Assembly: GCF_013085465.1 (NCBI RefSeq)
Contig: NZ_CP049838.1
Location: 496,001 to 560,000 of the forward strand
Source of the DNA: Streptomyces asoensis
Lineage (GTDB): Bacteria > Actinomycetota > Actinomycetes > Streptomycetales > Streptomycetaceae
DNA length: 64,000 bases
Direction of reading: 5' to 3'
Positions within the stretch are counted from its first letter, which is position 1, and every line of letters starts with the position of its first letter. This document shows, piece after piece, positions 33,579-42,268 of this stretch. Below the pieces are notes generated by a model, which was given only the letters and a program-made list of their open reading frames with translations, did not search any database and had not been told where the DNA came from. The translations under genes and the position numbers were made by a program.

Positions 33579-34701
33579 AGTCCGTGAGATCCGCCGCGAG
33601 GTTCGCGATGTTCGTGAGCAGGGCCGTGCCACGCCGGGAGTGGTCGTAGCCGGCGAGCGGGTAGCCATTGCTCAGACACGCGAAGGACAAGCCGGTCTCC
33701 GGGTCCATGAACCCGAGTTGGTACGCGGCTCCGGCGCTGCCGAAGAGGGCGGGCGACCCGGTGGACGGCAGATTACTGCCGGCGTCGGGGCCGGCCACGG
33801 TGACGAACAGCCCCATGCTGGTTCGGCGGCCGGAGCCGCCCCCGTAGAGCCGGTCCCCGTACGGATGCTCCGTCAGCCGGATCCGGGTGCCCTCCGCCAC
33901 CGCCTCCGGCTTCCACAGGCCCGAGTGCTCCAGTGCCTGGAAGTACAGGGCGACGTCGGCGGCCGTGGCGACCAGCGCGTGGCTGGGCTCCCCGGCCGCG
34001 AGCACCCGCGGATCGGACAGATACCAGGGGCCCCAGGGGTCGGCCTCCTGGTCGTCGCTCGAGCGGTCGGTTGCCGTCATCGGCGCGACGCTCCCTGGCT
34101 GCCGGTCCACCGGGACACCGAGTTCGAGCGAGGACAGGCCGAGCGGCCCGGCGATCCGCTGCCGCAGATACGCGGCGAAGGTCAGGCCCGTACGCCGTTC
34201 GACGATCTCGGCGATCAGCCAGGCGGCCGAGGTGAGATGGAACTGGAAACGGCTGCCCGGAGGCTGGTCGAGCCGCCAGCGGCCGAAGGCGGCGAGCCGC
34301 TGCTCGCGGTCGAGTGCCTTCGAGAGACCGAGCGGCGCGAAGGGGAAGCCCGCGGTGTGCGTGAGCACCTGCTCGACCGTCACCGTCTCCTTCCCGTTCG
34401 GGGCGAACTCCGGGACGATCGCGGCGACTTGCTCGCCCACGTCCAGGAGACCCTCGCCGATCAGCTTCCACACCACTCCCGCGACGATCGACCGCCCGAC
34501 CGACTGAAGGACGTACCGGGTGTCCGGGGCCGCGTCGCCCCAGGTTTCGAAGGCCACCAGCCGGCCACCTCTCGCGACGGCCACCTGGGCGGACGGCAGC
34601 GGTCCGTGGTCGACTTCCAGGCGGATCCGGCGCAGGAGTACGTCCAGTCGGTGCGGATCGACACCCACGGTGTCCGGGCCGACCGGCGAGCGGTCGATCA
34701 T
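33577..34701 (-). CDS. Serine hydrolase of the beta-lactamase/esterase (class C) fold
   Basis: A 374-residue protein of the beta-lactamase family, with the Ser motif at LQSVGRSIV (Ser67-Val-Gly-Arg70), the HTAGFPF segment near 130, and the C-terminal FGSAGAAYQLGF. The usual Ser-x-x-Lys has Arg at the Lys position, so catalysis may differ or the enzyme may be an unusual esterase. There is no signal peptide, which argues against antibiotic resistance and for a cytoplasmic esterase or acyltransferase. ATG at 34701 has AAGGAGG and overlaps the ligase stop (ATGA). It ends the six-gene operon starting at 38433. Confidence 0.85.
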   Translation of the reverse strand: MIDRSPVGPDTVGVDPHRLDVLLRRIRLEVDHGPLPSAQVAVARGGRLVAFETWGDAAPDTRYVLQSVGRSIVAGVVWKLIGEGLLDVGEQVAAIVPEFAPNGKETVTVEQVLTHTAGFPFAPLGLSKALDREQRLAAFGRWRLDQPPGSRFQFHLTSAAWLIAEIVERRTGLTFAAYLRQRIAGPLGLSSLELGVPVDRQPGSVAPMTATDRSSDDQEADPWGPWYLSDPRVLAAGEPSHALVATAADVALYFQALEHSGLWKPEAVAEGTRIRLTEHPYGDRLYGGGSGRRTSMGLFVTVAGPDAGSNLPSTGSPALFGSAGAAYQLGFMDPETGLSFACLSNGYPLAGYDHSRRGTALLTNIANLAADLTD

Positions 34702-36146
34702 GGGTTCCTCCTTGGGGCGGGTTCCCGAAGACTTCGGCGTACGACCTTGCCGTTCGCGTTGCGTGGCAGATCGGGCACGAACCACCAGCGAACCGGGACC
34801 TTGAACCCGGACAGCCGGGTGCGGGTGTGCGCCCTGAGCGCCGCCGGGTCGGGCGGGGCGTCGGGGTCGGACGGCACGACGAAGGCGACGACGGTCTGGC
34901 CGAGCCGCTCGTCCGCAACGCCGGTGACCGCCACGTCCGCCACGCCGGGATGCGTGGCCAGGATCGTCTCGACCTCCAGCGGATGGACGTTCTCACCACC
35001 GCGGATGATCATGTCGTTGTGCCGGCCGAGGAGGTAGAGATACCCGTCCTTCGCCATACGGCCGAGGTCGCCGCTGTGCAGCCAGCCCTCGGTGTCGGTC
35101 CGGAAGAGGTGATCGGCGCGGGCGTGGATCTCACCGACGCCGTCCGGTCCGGCGTCCGCGACCCTGACCTCGACCCCGGGGGCGGGCCGCCCCACGGACC
35201 GCAGCAGCTCGGTGCGTCCCGCGACCGCGTCCCGGTGGTCCTCGGGGGTGAGCACGCTGATGGGCGAGCCCTCGGTCTGTCCGAACATGTTCAGCATCCG
35301 GACGCCGGGCATCGCCTCGTACGTCTGCCGCAGGGTGCCGGGACGGACGGGCGCGCCGCCGTACTGGAGGACCCGCAGGGTGCCATGGCGGGCCTCGCCC
35401 GCCGCCAGCAGCGTCTCCAGCATCGCCGGGACCATGCTGGTGTGGGTGGTACCGAGGTTCCGCAGCAGGGTCCAGCCCTCGACCGTGAAGCGGGGCAGGC
35501 CGGTGATCAGCGCGCCGGCGGCGAGAGCGACGGCGAGATTGCCGAGGCCCGCGATGTGGTGGAAGGGCGCACTGCCGCCGTAGAAGCTGTCGGGGGCTAG
35601 CAGGCACAGGCTCCCGTTGACCCGGGCGCGGGCGGCCAGTCGGCGCTGGGTCATGGGCACGGGTTTGGGGAGTCCTGTCGTGCCGGAGGTATGCAGGACG
35701 GCGGCCAGGTGGTCCGGCTCAGCCGTCAACTCCCTTTGGATTGTGCACAGTTCGGGTACGACAGCCAGCCGTCGGCCGGAGAGGGCGGCGACCTGTCGGC
35801 CCAGATCCGCGAACTCGGGCTGGGTCAGCAGGACTTGGGAGTCCATCGCCTTCACCACCTCGGCTGTCTCGTACGCCGTCATGCGGACGCCGAGCGGTGC
35901 GAGCGGGTGGCCGGACCCGGCGCCGCCGATCACCAGGGCGAGGGCGTCGGCGGAGGTGGCGACCAGGGCGGGCACCGGTTCGCCGGGTTCGAGGCCGAGG
36001 CCGTCGAGCCGTTCGGCCGCGCCGCCCGCCCGGTCGAGGAGTTCGCGTCCGGTCCAGGTCCGCTCGCCGAAGCGGACGGCGGGGCGGGCATGGTCGTAGG
36101 CGCGGCTCACCATGGCGGTCCAGGTGACGGTCGTCGCGCCGGCCAC
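34698..36146 (-). CDS. Class I adenylate-forming acyl-CoA ligase (FadD-like)
   Basis: A 482-residue ANL-superfamily enzyme. The phosphate loop HTSGTTGLPKPV is at residues 152-163, NMFGQTEG is the adenylate motif, GWLHSGDLGRMAKDGYLYL follows, and the hinge and C-terminal domain carry GRHNDMIIRGGENVHP and NANGKVVRRSL with the catalytic Lys. It activates a carboxylic acid to its CoA thioester using ATP. GTG at 36146 is four bases after the MaoC stop. The operon adds two hydratase subunits, a crotonase and a thioesterase, so this ligase could admit the substrate to the pathway. Confidence 0.9.
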   Translation of the reverse strand: MAGATTVTWTAMVSRAYDHARPAVRFGERTWTGRELLDRAGGAAERLDGLGLEPGEPVPALVATSADALALVIGGAGSGHPLAPLGVRMTAYETAEVVKAMDSQVLLTQPEFADLGRQVAALSGRRLAVVPELCTIQRELTAEPDHLAAVLHTSGTTGLPKPVPMTQRRLAARARVNGSLCLLAPDSFYGGSAPFHHIAGLGNLAVALAAGALITGLPRFTVEGWTLLRNLGTTHTSMVPAMLETLLAAGEARHGTLRVLQYGGAPVRPGTLRQTYEAMPGVRMLNMFGQTEGSPISVLTPEDHRDAVAGRTELLRSVGRPAPGVEVRVADAGPDGVGEIHARADHLFRTDTEGWLHSGDLGRMAKDGYLYLLGRHNDMIIRGGENVHPLEVETILATHPGVADVAVTGVADERLGQTVVAFVVPSDPDAPPDPAALRAHTRTRLSGFKVPVRWWFVPDLPRNANGKVVRRSLREPAPRRNP

Positions 36147-36150
36147 CGGC

Positions 36151-36573
36151 TCAGGGCTCCAGGAGGGCTGCCGCGGTGCCGGTGACCACCTCGACGCCGT
36201 GCTGGTTGACCGTACGCACGGAGAAGTGCGCGACGGGGCCGTCCAGGGTGTCCTCGAACGACTCGACGGTGGCCGTGGCGGTGAGGGTGTCGCCGGGCCA
36301 GACCTGGGCCTTGAAGCGCACACCGAAGCGGAGAAGCGCCTCGGGGCCGACCCAGTCGGTGAGGACCCGGCCGGTCATGCCCATCGTCAGCATGCCGTGG
36401 GCGAAGACACCGGGGTAGCCGGCCGCCTCGACAGCGAACCTCTCGTCCGAGTGCAGCGGGTTGAAGTCACCGGAGGCGCCCGCGTACTGGACGATCCGGG
36501 TCCGTTTCAGGTCGTCCACCAGGACGCTCTCACGGGTCTCGCCGACCTTGATGTCGTCCGTACTCAGGCTCAT
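36151..36573 (-). CDS. MaoC-like (R)-hydratase subunit
   Basis: A 140-residue hot-dog protein with the hydratase-2 motif YAGASGDFNPLHSDERFA near residue 30, containing the catalytic Asp and His, and PGVFAHGMLTMGMTG after it. It hydrates enoyl-CoA to 3-hydroxyacyl-CoA. Its start overlaps the stop of the preceding MaoC-type gene by four bases (ATGA), so the two probably form a heterodimeric hydratase like ChsH1-ChsH2 or HadAB, where only one subunit carries the catalytic residues. Confidence 0.9.
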   Translation of the reverse strand: MSLSTDDIKVGETRESVLVDDLKRTRIVQYAGASGDFNPLHSDERFAVEAAGYPGVFAHGMLTMGMTGRVLTDWVGPEALLRFGVRFKAQVWPGDTLTATATVESFEDTLDGPVAHFSVRTVNQHGVEVVTGTAAALLEP

Positions 36574-37022
36574 CGGGTGTCCTTCGGGGTTGCGGGGCCC
36601 TCGGGCACGACGGCCACGGTGACGGCGCTGACGACGCGCTCGCCGTCGGCGTCCCGGTACTCGGTGACGCGCTCGCTGAACAGCAGCCGGCCGGTTCGGC
36701 CCTGCTTCTCCCAGCTGCGTCCGGGGACGGTGTGCGCGTACAGGGTCTCGCCGGCGCGTACCGGCCGGTGGTACTCGAAGTGCTGCTCGGCGTGCAGCCC
36801 GCCGCCGCCCTCCGGCATCGCGCCGGGGCCGCCGCCGGAACCGAACCACTCCTGACCGGGCTTGGGCCGCAGATGGTATTCGGGGTCGTAGTGGGCGCTC
36901 GCCATGGTGAAGGTGGGCGGCGCGAACGCGGCCTCGCCCCGGTACGCCGGGCTCTCGTCGCCGATGGCGCGGGCGAACAGCATGATGTGCCCGGCCTCGA
37001 CGGGGAACGGCTGCCCTGTCAT
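36570..37022 (-). CDS. MaoC-like N-terminal hot-dog subunit (partner of the hydratase)
   Basis: A 150-residue hot-dog protein resembling the N-terminal non-catalytic half of MaoC-type dehydratases: FARAIGDESPAYRG without the catalytic His, then APPTFTMASAHYDPE and HFEYHRPVRAGETLYA. A GAGGAG site precedes the ATG. Co-translation with the catalytic subunit (four-base overlap) supports a heterodimer that can house a bulky acyl-CoA, as the known steroid enzymes do. The substrate is unknown. Confidence 0.85.
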   Translation of the reverse strand: MTGQPFPVEAGHIMLFARAIGDESPAYRGEAAFAPPTFTMASAHYDPEYHLRPKPGQEWFGSGGGPGAMPEGGGGLHAEQHFEYHRPVRAGETLYAHTVPGRSWEKQGRTGRLLFSERVTEYRDADGERVVSAVTVAVVPEGPATPKDTR

Positions 37023-37076
37023 CGTCGTGCTCCTCGTTCGGTACAGCGGGTGAGTACGGCAGGTCGGTCCGGCCGG

Positions 37077-37937
37077 TCAGTACGGCAGGAAGGCGTCGCG
37101 GGTGGCCTCGGCCGGGTCGAAGTCCGGCGGCAGTCCCTCGAACTTCGGCTCCCGCTTCTCCATGAAGCTCGCCACGCCCTCGCGGAAGTCCGGCGAGCCC
37201 GCGAAGTACTCCATGGCGGAGTAGGAGCGGGCCAGGGCGTCGGTGAAGGTACGGTCCAGGTCGCCGTACACCTGGTGGCGTACGACGGCCATGGCGCGCG
37301 GGGAGCAGCTGCGGGCGATGTCCCGGGCGTAGGCACGGGCGGCGCCGAGCAGGTCCGCGGGTTCCACGACACGGCTGACGAGGCCGAGGTCCTTCGCCTC
37401 GTCGGCGTCGAAGATCCGGCCGGAGAGCAGCAGGTCGAGCGCGTTCTCCAGGCCGACGACGCGCGGCAGGACGTACGGCAGGTTGTACTCGCCGGCCAGA
37501 CCGCGCCGGGTGAAGGCCGTGGTGAAGCGGGCCCCGCGGGCGGCGAAGCGAATGTCGCAGATGAGGGCCTGGACCAGGCCGATGCCCGCGCAGGCGCCGT
37601 TGACGGCGGCGATCATCGGCTTCGGCATGTCCCGCCTGCTGTACATGGGGACACGGGCCCGGAGGTTCAGCGACTGGCCCGGCCGCGCGTTCTGCTCCAG
37701 TCGCTCGACGTCCATCCCGGGGCAGAATGCCTTGCCCGACCCGGTGACGATCACGACCCGGACGGCCGGATCGTGCGCGGCCTCGTCGAGGAGCGCGAAG
37801 AAGCGGCGCTCCATGGGGATGCTCCACGCGTTCCTGCGCTCGGGCCGGTTGAGGGTGACGACGGCGACGCCGTCCTCGTCCACCTCGTACAGCACCAGGT
37901 CCGGGTCCTGGGGAGACGGCACGGGCTCCTCGGGCAT
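37077..37937 (-). CDS. Enoyl-CoA hydratase/isomerase family protein
   Basis: A 286-residue crotonase-fold protein with RPERRNAWS near residue 33, GACAGIGLVQALICDIRF in the oxyanion region, and one acid in RRGLAGEYNLPYVLPR. It is closely similar in layout to the protein at 30381 (both have FCPGMD, GACAGIG and an LPR-V-G segment), so they may be paralogues with related substrates. ATG at 37937 is preceded by GAGGAG; the GTG just before it is less well placed. Second gene of the 38433-33577 operon. Confidence 0.9.
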   Translation of the reverse strand: MPEEPVPSPQDPDLVLYEVDEDGVAVVTLNRPERRNAWSIPMERRFFALLDEAAHDPAVRVVIVTGSGKAFCPGMDVERLEQNARPGQSLNLRARVPMYSRRDMPKPMIAAVNGACAGIGLVQALICDIRFAARGARFTTAFTRRGLAGEYNLPYVLPRVVGLENALDLLLSGRIFDADEAKDLGLVSRVVEPADLLGAARAYARDIARSCSPRAMAVVRHQVYGDLDRTFTDALARSYSAMEYFAGSPDFREGVASFMEKREPKFEGLPPDFDPAEATRDAFLPY

Positions 37938-37941
37938 CACG

Positions 37942-38433
37942 TCACTCCTCGTCCAGCGGTTCGATGGGGTCGCCGACGCCCGGCCGTTCCCCGGAGATGG
38001 TCACCACCACCTGACCCCGGGCGCAGATGCGTCCACCGGTCATCACGTCGACGTCGGCGAAGTGCACCCTGCGGCCGCGTCGCACACAGCGCCCGTAGGC
38101 GACGGCTTCCGGGCCCCGGGCGGGCGCGAGGTACTGGACCGACATCGACACGGTGCTGAGCCGGCTCCCGTTCGCGAAGTCGTGCCCGGCGATCACGGCT
38201 CCGGCGCCGGCGGTGTCGATGAGGGCCGAGATCACCCCGCCGTGGAAGATCTCCTCGTGTGCGGAGAGGGTCTCGGCGTAGGGCAGTACGATCTCGACGC
38301 CGTCCGGCTCCCAGCGCGTCACGCGGATGCGGCAGAGCCGGTTGAAGGCGACCCCGCGCTCCCAGCGGGCCCGGAACCACGCCCGGCGTTCGCGCTGTTC
38401 CTGGTCGGTGAGGGTCCTTGCCGCGACGGTCAT
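37942..38433 (-). CDS. PaaI-type thioesterase (hot-dog fold)
   Basis: A 163-residue hot-dog thioesterase with HEEIFHGGVISALIDTAGAG, which contains the HGG and helix Asp typical of PaaI/4HBT enzymes (quoted in part: FHGGVISALIDTAG). It would release CoA from stalled or dead-end acyl-CoA intermediates. ATG at 38433 follows GGAGGG; a GTG six bases upstream is an alternative. It heads the six-gene operon and lies next to an AT-rich divergent promoter shared with the CoA transferase gene. Confidence 0.87.
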   Translation of the reverse strand: MTVAARTLTDQEQRERRAWFRARWERGVAFNRLCRIRVTRWEPDGVEIVLPYAETLSAHEEIFHGGVISALIDTAGAGAVIAGHDFANGSRLSTVSMSVQYLAPARGPEAVAYGRCVRRGRRVHFADVDVMTGGRICARGQVVVTISGERPGVGDPIEPLDEE

Positions 38434-38466
38434 CCGCACGCCCTCCGGTCTCGGCCTGTCGGCCGA

Positions 38467-38560
38467 TTTATATAGTTACATGAATTGGATAGTTGAGCAA
38501 TCACAGGGGGACACAGGCAGCAGCCTAGTTGTATTATTTATATAACTGATTAGCTCGTCG
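38467..38560. promoter_or_regulatory. AT-rich divergent regulatory region with two box elements
   Basis: AGTTACATGAATTG (38474-38487) matches 13 of 14 bases at the luxE-like start (18185-18198). Further right, TTATATAACTG (38538-38548) is the reverse complement of CAGTTATATAA, one mismatch from CAGTTAGATAA of the bipartite element at 32288 and 43453. One box lies near each transcript: thioesterase operon on the minus strand, CoA transferase on the plus strand. Confidence 0.65.
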
Positions 38561-38579
38561 AGACCAGAGGGAGAACCCG

Positions 38580-39791
38580 ATGCCGTCAACTGCCCTGGCC
38601 GGGATCCGCGTCCTCGATCTGTCCCGCGTCCTCGCCGCGCCGCTGGCCACCCAGATGCTGGCCGACCTGGGCGCCGAAGTGATCAAGGTGGAGCGCCCCG
38701 GAACGGGCGACGACTCACGGACGTACGGCCCGCCCTTCGCGCACGGCCCCGGGGGCGAGCGGACCGACACCGCCGCCTTCTACCTCTCCTGCAACCGCAA
38801 CAAGCGGTCGGTGACCGTCAACCACGCCACCGCCGAAGGACAGGAGCTGATCCGGGCTCTCGCCGCCCGGTCGGACGTACTGGTCGAGAACTTCCGGGCG
38901 GGGACGCTGGCGAAGTACGGGCTCGACCACGAGAGTCTGCGCGCGGTCGACCCGCGGCTGGTCTACCTGTCCGTGACCGGCTTCGGCCAGACCGGGCCGT
39001 ACGCCTCGCGCCCCGGCTACGACGGCATCTTCCAGGCCATGTCCGGGATGATGAGCGCCTCCGGGCACCCTGAGGAACCGATGAAGGTCGGCGTCAGCAT
39101 GGTCGACATCCTCACGGGGCTCTATGCCTCCACGGCCGTGCTGGCCGCCCTGCGGCACCGCGACGCCACCGGTGAGGGCCAGTTCATCGACCTGTCCCTG
39201 CTGGACTGCGGCCTGGCCTCGCTGTCGCACTTCGCGATGAACTACCTGGTCTCCGGCGATGTTCCGCGGCGGCGCGGAAACGGCGGCTACGGCGGGATCC
39301 CGTCGCAGGCGTTCCGCTGCAAGGACGAGCCGCTGTTCCTGGTCGCGGGCAACGACAAGCAGTTCGCCGGGTTCTGCGCGGCGGCCGACCGCACCGACCT
39401 CCTCCAGGACGCCCGGTTCGCCACGACCTCCGCCCGGATCGCCCACCGCGAGGAGATCCTGCCGGTGCTGGAGTCGATCCTGCGCACCCGGACCCGCGAC
39501 GAGTGGCTTGCCGTACTCGACGAACACGGGGTCCCCGCAGGCCCGTTCAACGAGATGCCCGAGGTCTTCGCCGACCCGCAGATACGGCACCGGGGGATGC
39601 TGGTCGAGGTCGAGGACCCGGTGTCGGGGCGGTTGCCGCTGCTCGCCAATCCGATCCGGTTCACGGCGACGCCGGTCGAGGGCTACACGGCGCCGCCCGC
39701 CTTGGGTGAGCACACCGCCGAAGTGCTCGCCGACCTCGTGGGAGTGACGGATCATCATCTTGCCGGGCTGCGGGCCCGCGGGGTCGTGTGA
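38580..39791 (+). CDS. Family III CoA transferase (CaiB/BaiF)
   Basis: A 403-residue family III CoA transferase. The N-terminus has GIRVLDLSRVLAAPLATQML and DLGAEVIKVERPGTGD; the catalytic Asp lies in PGYDGIFQAMSG near residue 144. It moves CoA from a donor thioester to an acid without ATP. The ATG at 38580 follows AGAGGGAG. It is monocistronic and converges on the SDR gene with five bases between stops. A second family III enzyme is at 58601; substrate choice cannot be told. Confidence 0.92.
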   Translation: MPSTALAGIRVLDLSRVLAAPLATQMLADLGAEVIKVERPGTGDDSRTYGPPFAHGPGGERTDTAAFYLSCNRNKRSVTVNHATAEGQELIRALAARSDVLVENFRAGTLAKYGLDHESLRAVDPRLVYLSVTGFGQTGPYASRPGYDGIFQAMSGMMSASGHPEEPMKVGVSMVDILTGLYASTAVLAALRHRDATGEGQFIDLSLLDCGLASLSHFAMNYLVSGDVPRRRGNGGYGGIPSQAFRCKDEPLFLVAGNDKQFAGFCAAADRTDLLQDARFATTSARIAHREEILPVLESILRTRTRDEWLAVLDEHGVPAGPFNEMPEVFADPQIRHRGMLVEVEDPVSGRLPLLANPIRFTATPVEGYTAPPALGEHTAEVLADLVGVTDHHLAGLRARGVV

Positions 39792-39796
39792 CGGCG

Positions 39797-40561
39797 TCAG
39801 CCGAGCAGGGTCCGGCCGCCCTCCAGCATGAGGGTCGCACCGGTCAGATAGGCCATGTCGTCGCTGACGAGGGCGGCCACCGCCCGGCCGATGTCCCCCT
39901 CCGGGTCCCCGAGGCGGCCCAACGGGATCTCCCTGGCGAGTTCCTCCGCCTTCTGCGGATGCGCGGCGAGATACTCCTGCGCCGCCGGGCTCAGCGCCGC
40001 CGGGCAGATGACGTTCACCCGGATCCCGTACGCACCCCACTCCCGCGCGGCCACCCGGGTCAGGCCGCGGATCGCCTCCTTGGCCATCGCGTACGCCGCG
40101 AAGGTCGCCTCGCCCTGCACCGCGGCCGAGGAACCGAGGTTCACTACGCTGCCGCGGCTCTCCTTGAGATGGGGCAGGGCCGCCTGCATCGCGTGGAAGG
40201 CTGCCAACGGGCCACTGCGGTAGGTGAGTTCGACATCGTCGTACGACGTCTTCTCCAGCCGCCGCTGCACCGAGGACTGGGCGTTGTTGACCAGCACGTC
40301 GAGTCCGCCGAACGTCCGTACCGTCTCGGCCACCATGCGGTCGACGTCGTCCCGCTCCCCCACGTCCCCGATCACGCTGTGCGCCCTGCCGCCCCGCCCA
40401 CGGATCTCTCCCGCGGCGTCCCTCAGCTTGCCCTCGGTGCGGCCGGTGATCACCACCGCCGCCCCCTCGGCCGCCAGCGCGAGCGCGATACCGCGCCCCA
40501 CCCCCTGCCCCCCGCCGGTGACCAGGGCCGTCTTCCCGGCCAGCCGTGTGCCTCGCTCCAT
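39797..40561 (-). CDS. SDR family oxidoreductase
   Basis: A 254-residue SDR with TGGGQGVG near residue 16, NNAQSSV in place of the usual NNAG, NLGSSAAVQGEATFAAYAMAK carrying the Ser and Tyr-x-x-x-Lys (quoted in part: FAAYAMAK), and CPAALSPAAQEYL instead of the common PG-I-T segment, which suggests a distinct substrate pocket. ATG at 40561 overlaps the TGA of the SnoaL-like gene (TGATG). Last gene of the operon beginning at 43399 with the paired acyl-CoA dehydrogenases. Confidence 0.88.
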   Translation of the reverse strand: MERGTRLAGKTALVTGGGQGVGRGIALALAAEGAAVVITGRTEGKLRDAAGEIRGRGGRAHSVIGDVGERDDVDRMVAETVRTFGGLDVLVNNAQSSVQRRLEKTSYDDVELTYRSGPLAAFHAMQAALPHLKESRGSVVNLGSSAAVQGEATFAAYAMAKEAIRGLTRVAAREWGAYGIRVNVICPAALSPAAQEYLAAHPQKAEELAREIPLGRLGDPEGDIGRAVAALVSDDMAYLTGATLMLEGGRTLLG

Positions 40562-41073
40562 CACGTCTCCTTCCAGAAGGCCGCCCAGGTGGGAAAGGCC
40601 GTGGGCAGCGCCGGCGTGCCGGCTCCCGCCCAGCCGGTGAAGTCCACCGCCTGGGGGCGCTCCGTCACGTCGGCCGCGTACCAGTGCCGCTCACGCCGCC
40701 GGGAGAAGTACCACTCCCCGTCCACGCGCGCGTAGTCGTCCCGGTAACAGATCGCCATCACGATCCAGCGGTCCCCCACCTCGTGCTCGGCCCGGCAGTA
40801 GACGGCACCGGTCGCGGTGTCGCGGCCGGTGAACTCGACGCGGTGGCCGCAGATCTGGTGGACGGACCGGCAGAAGCCGCGGAGCAGGGGCTCGATGTGC
40901 TGCCGCAGGACCTGCCGGCCACGGCCGTGGCGCCCCATGTCCACGTCCGGCCGGAAGCAGCCGGCCCAGGCGTCGAGGTCACGGCCGTCCACGGCCAGCG
41001 CGTAGCGGACGGGCAGTTGCTGGATGGCCAGCTGCGACTCGATGCGGTCGACGCGCTCCTCGATGGTGGTCAC
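40561..41073 (-). CDS. SnoaL-like / nuclear transport factor 2 family protein
   Basis: A 170-residue alpha+beta cone protein: EERVDRIESQLAIQQLPVRY begins a helix, RYALAVDGRDLDAWAGCF follows, then GHRVEFTGRDTATGAVYCRA and a C-terminal aromatic-rich tail. This is the SnoaL_4-type fold, found in hydratases, isomerases and dehydratases with an Asp/His pair. GTG at 41073 overlaps the upstream TGA (GTGA). Being between an acyl-CoA dehydrogenase and an SDR it may act on a ring or enoyl intermediate. The reaction is not known. Confidence 0.82.
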   Translation of the reverse strand: MTTIEERVDRIESQLAIQQLPVRYALAVDGRDLDAWAGCFRPDVDMGRHGRGRQVLRQHIEPLLRGFCRSVHQICGHRVEFTGRDTATGAVYCRAEHEVGDRWIVMAICYRDDYARVDGEWYFSRRRERHWYAADVTERPQAVDFTGWAGAGTPALPTAFPTWAAFWKET

Positions 41074-42248
41074 GGCCGTGGCTCCTTCGGAAGGCCGAGG
41101 ATCTGCTCCCCGATGATGGTGCGCTGGATCTCGCTCGAACCGCCGTAGATCGTCTCCGCGAGCGAGAGCAGAAAGGAGCGCTGGCGGGTGTCCAGGCCGT
41201 AGTCCTCGCCGACGATCTGTCCGGCCGGGCCCGCCAGTTCCAGGGCCAGGTGCCCGAGTCGCTGGTGCCGCGTCGATGCGTACAGCTTCGCGGTCGTGGC
41301 CTGCGCGCCCGGGGTGCGGCCCGCGGTCAGTTCGCCGATGGTCCGCAGGTTGGTGGTACGCATGATGCGTACGGAGATCCAGGCGTCGACGATCCGGCGG
41401 CGCAGCATCGGATCGTCGAGCGCGCCCCTTTCGCGGGCCAGGCCGATCAGCGCCTCGGCCTCCCGCTCGAAGGTGAGCTGCTGGGGCAGGAGCGTGGTGC
41501 CGCGTTCGATGCCGAGCGTGGCCATCGCCGTGCGCCAGCCCTGGCCGACCTCGCCCACCACCATGTCCGCGCCGGTCCGCGCGTCGGACAGGAAGACCTC
41601 CGCGAACTCGTCCTGACCGGCCAGGTTGCGGATGGGGCGGATCTCCACACCCGGCTGGTCCGTGGGCAGGAGCAGCATGGTCAGGCCCTTGTGGCGCACG
41701 GATCGCGGGTCGGTGCGGGTGAGGACGTAGAGCCAGTCGGCGTGGACACCGAACGAGGTCCACACCTTCTGTCCGCTGACCACCCACTGCTCGCCGTCGC
41801 GCTCGGCCCGGGTGCGGACCGACGCCAGGTCGGAGCCGGCGCCGGGTTCGCTGAAGCCCTGGCCCCACAGCTCCTCGACGGCGAGGACCGGTGGCAGGAA
41901 GCGCTTCTTCTGTGCCTCGTCGCCCATCGCGAGGAGCATGGGTCCGAGCAGGTCGAGGGCGTTGACCGTGGCCCGGTAGGGGGCGTCGGCCCGGGCGTAC
42001 TCGTACTCGAAGACGATCTCCTCCAGGAGCCCGAGCCCGCGGCCCCCGTACTGCCGCGGCCAGCCCACGCCCAGCCAGTTCCCGGCGGACAGCTCGCGGT
42101 CCCAGGCGAGGCGGACCTCCCAGGCCGCGCCGTCCGTCGGGCCGCCCACGCCCCGGTGCTCGGCGAACTCCCCCACGAGGTGGTCCGCGAGCCAGTCCCG
42201 CAGTTCGTCGCGGAATTCGCGTACCGCGGGGCCGAAGTCCAGCTCCAT
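41070..42248 (-). CDS. Acyl-CoA dehydrogenase, alpha-type subunit
   Basis: A 392-residue acyl-CoA dehydrogenase beginning MELDFGPAVREFRDELRDWL, with GQGFSEPGAGSDLASVRTRA in the acyl/FAD region and the C-terminal TIYGGSSEIQRTIIGEQILG. It lies directly downstream of the subunit at 42269. In mycobacterial steroid catabolism such neighbouring pairs make alpha2beta2 dehydrogenases (ChsE1-ChsE2), one subunit providing the catalytic base (established for that family). The pairing here is inferred from adjacency and domain features. Confidence 0.9.
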   Translation of the reverse strand: MELDFGPAVREFRDELRDWLADHLVGEFAEHRGVGGPTDGAAWEVRLAWDRELSAGNWLGVGWPRQYGGRGLGLLEEIVFEYEYARADAPYRATVNALDLLGPMLLAMGDEAQKKRFLPPVLAVEELWGQGFSEPGAGSDLASVRTRAERDGEQWVVSGQKVWTSFGVHADWLYVLTRTDPRSVRHKGLTMLLLPTDQPGVEIRPIRNLAGQDEFAEVFLSDARTGADMVVGEVGQGWRTAMATLGIERGTTLLPQQLTFEREAEALIGLARERGALDDPMLRRRIVDAWISVRIMRTTNLRTIGELTAGRTPGAQATTAKLYASTRHQRLGHLALELAGPAGQIVGEDYGLDTRQRSFLLSLAETIYGGSSEIQRTIIGEQILGLPKEPRP

Positions 42249-42268
42249 GTCTGCTTCTCCCTGGGGTC

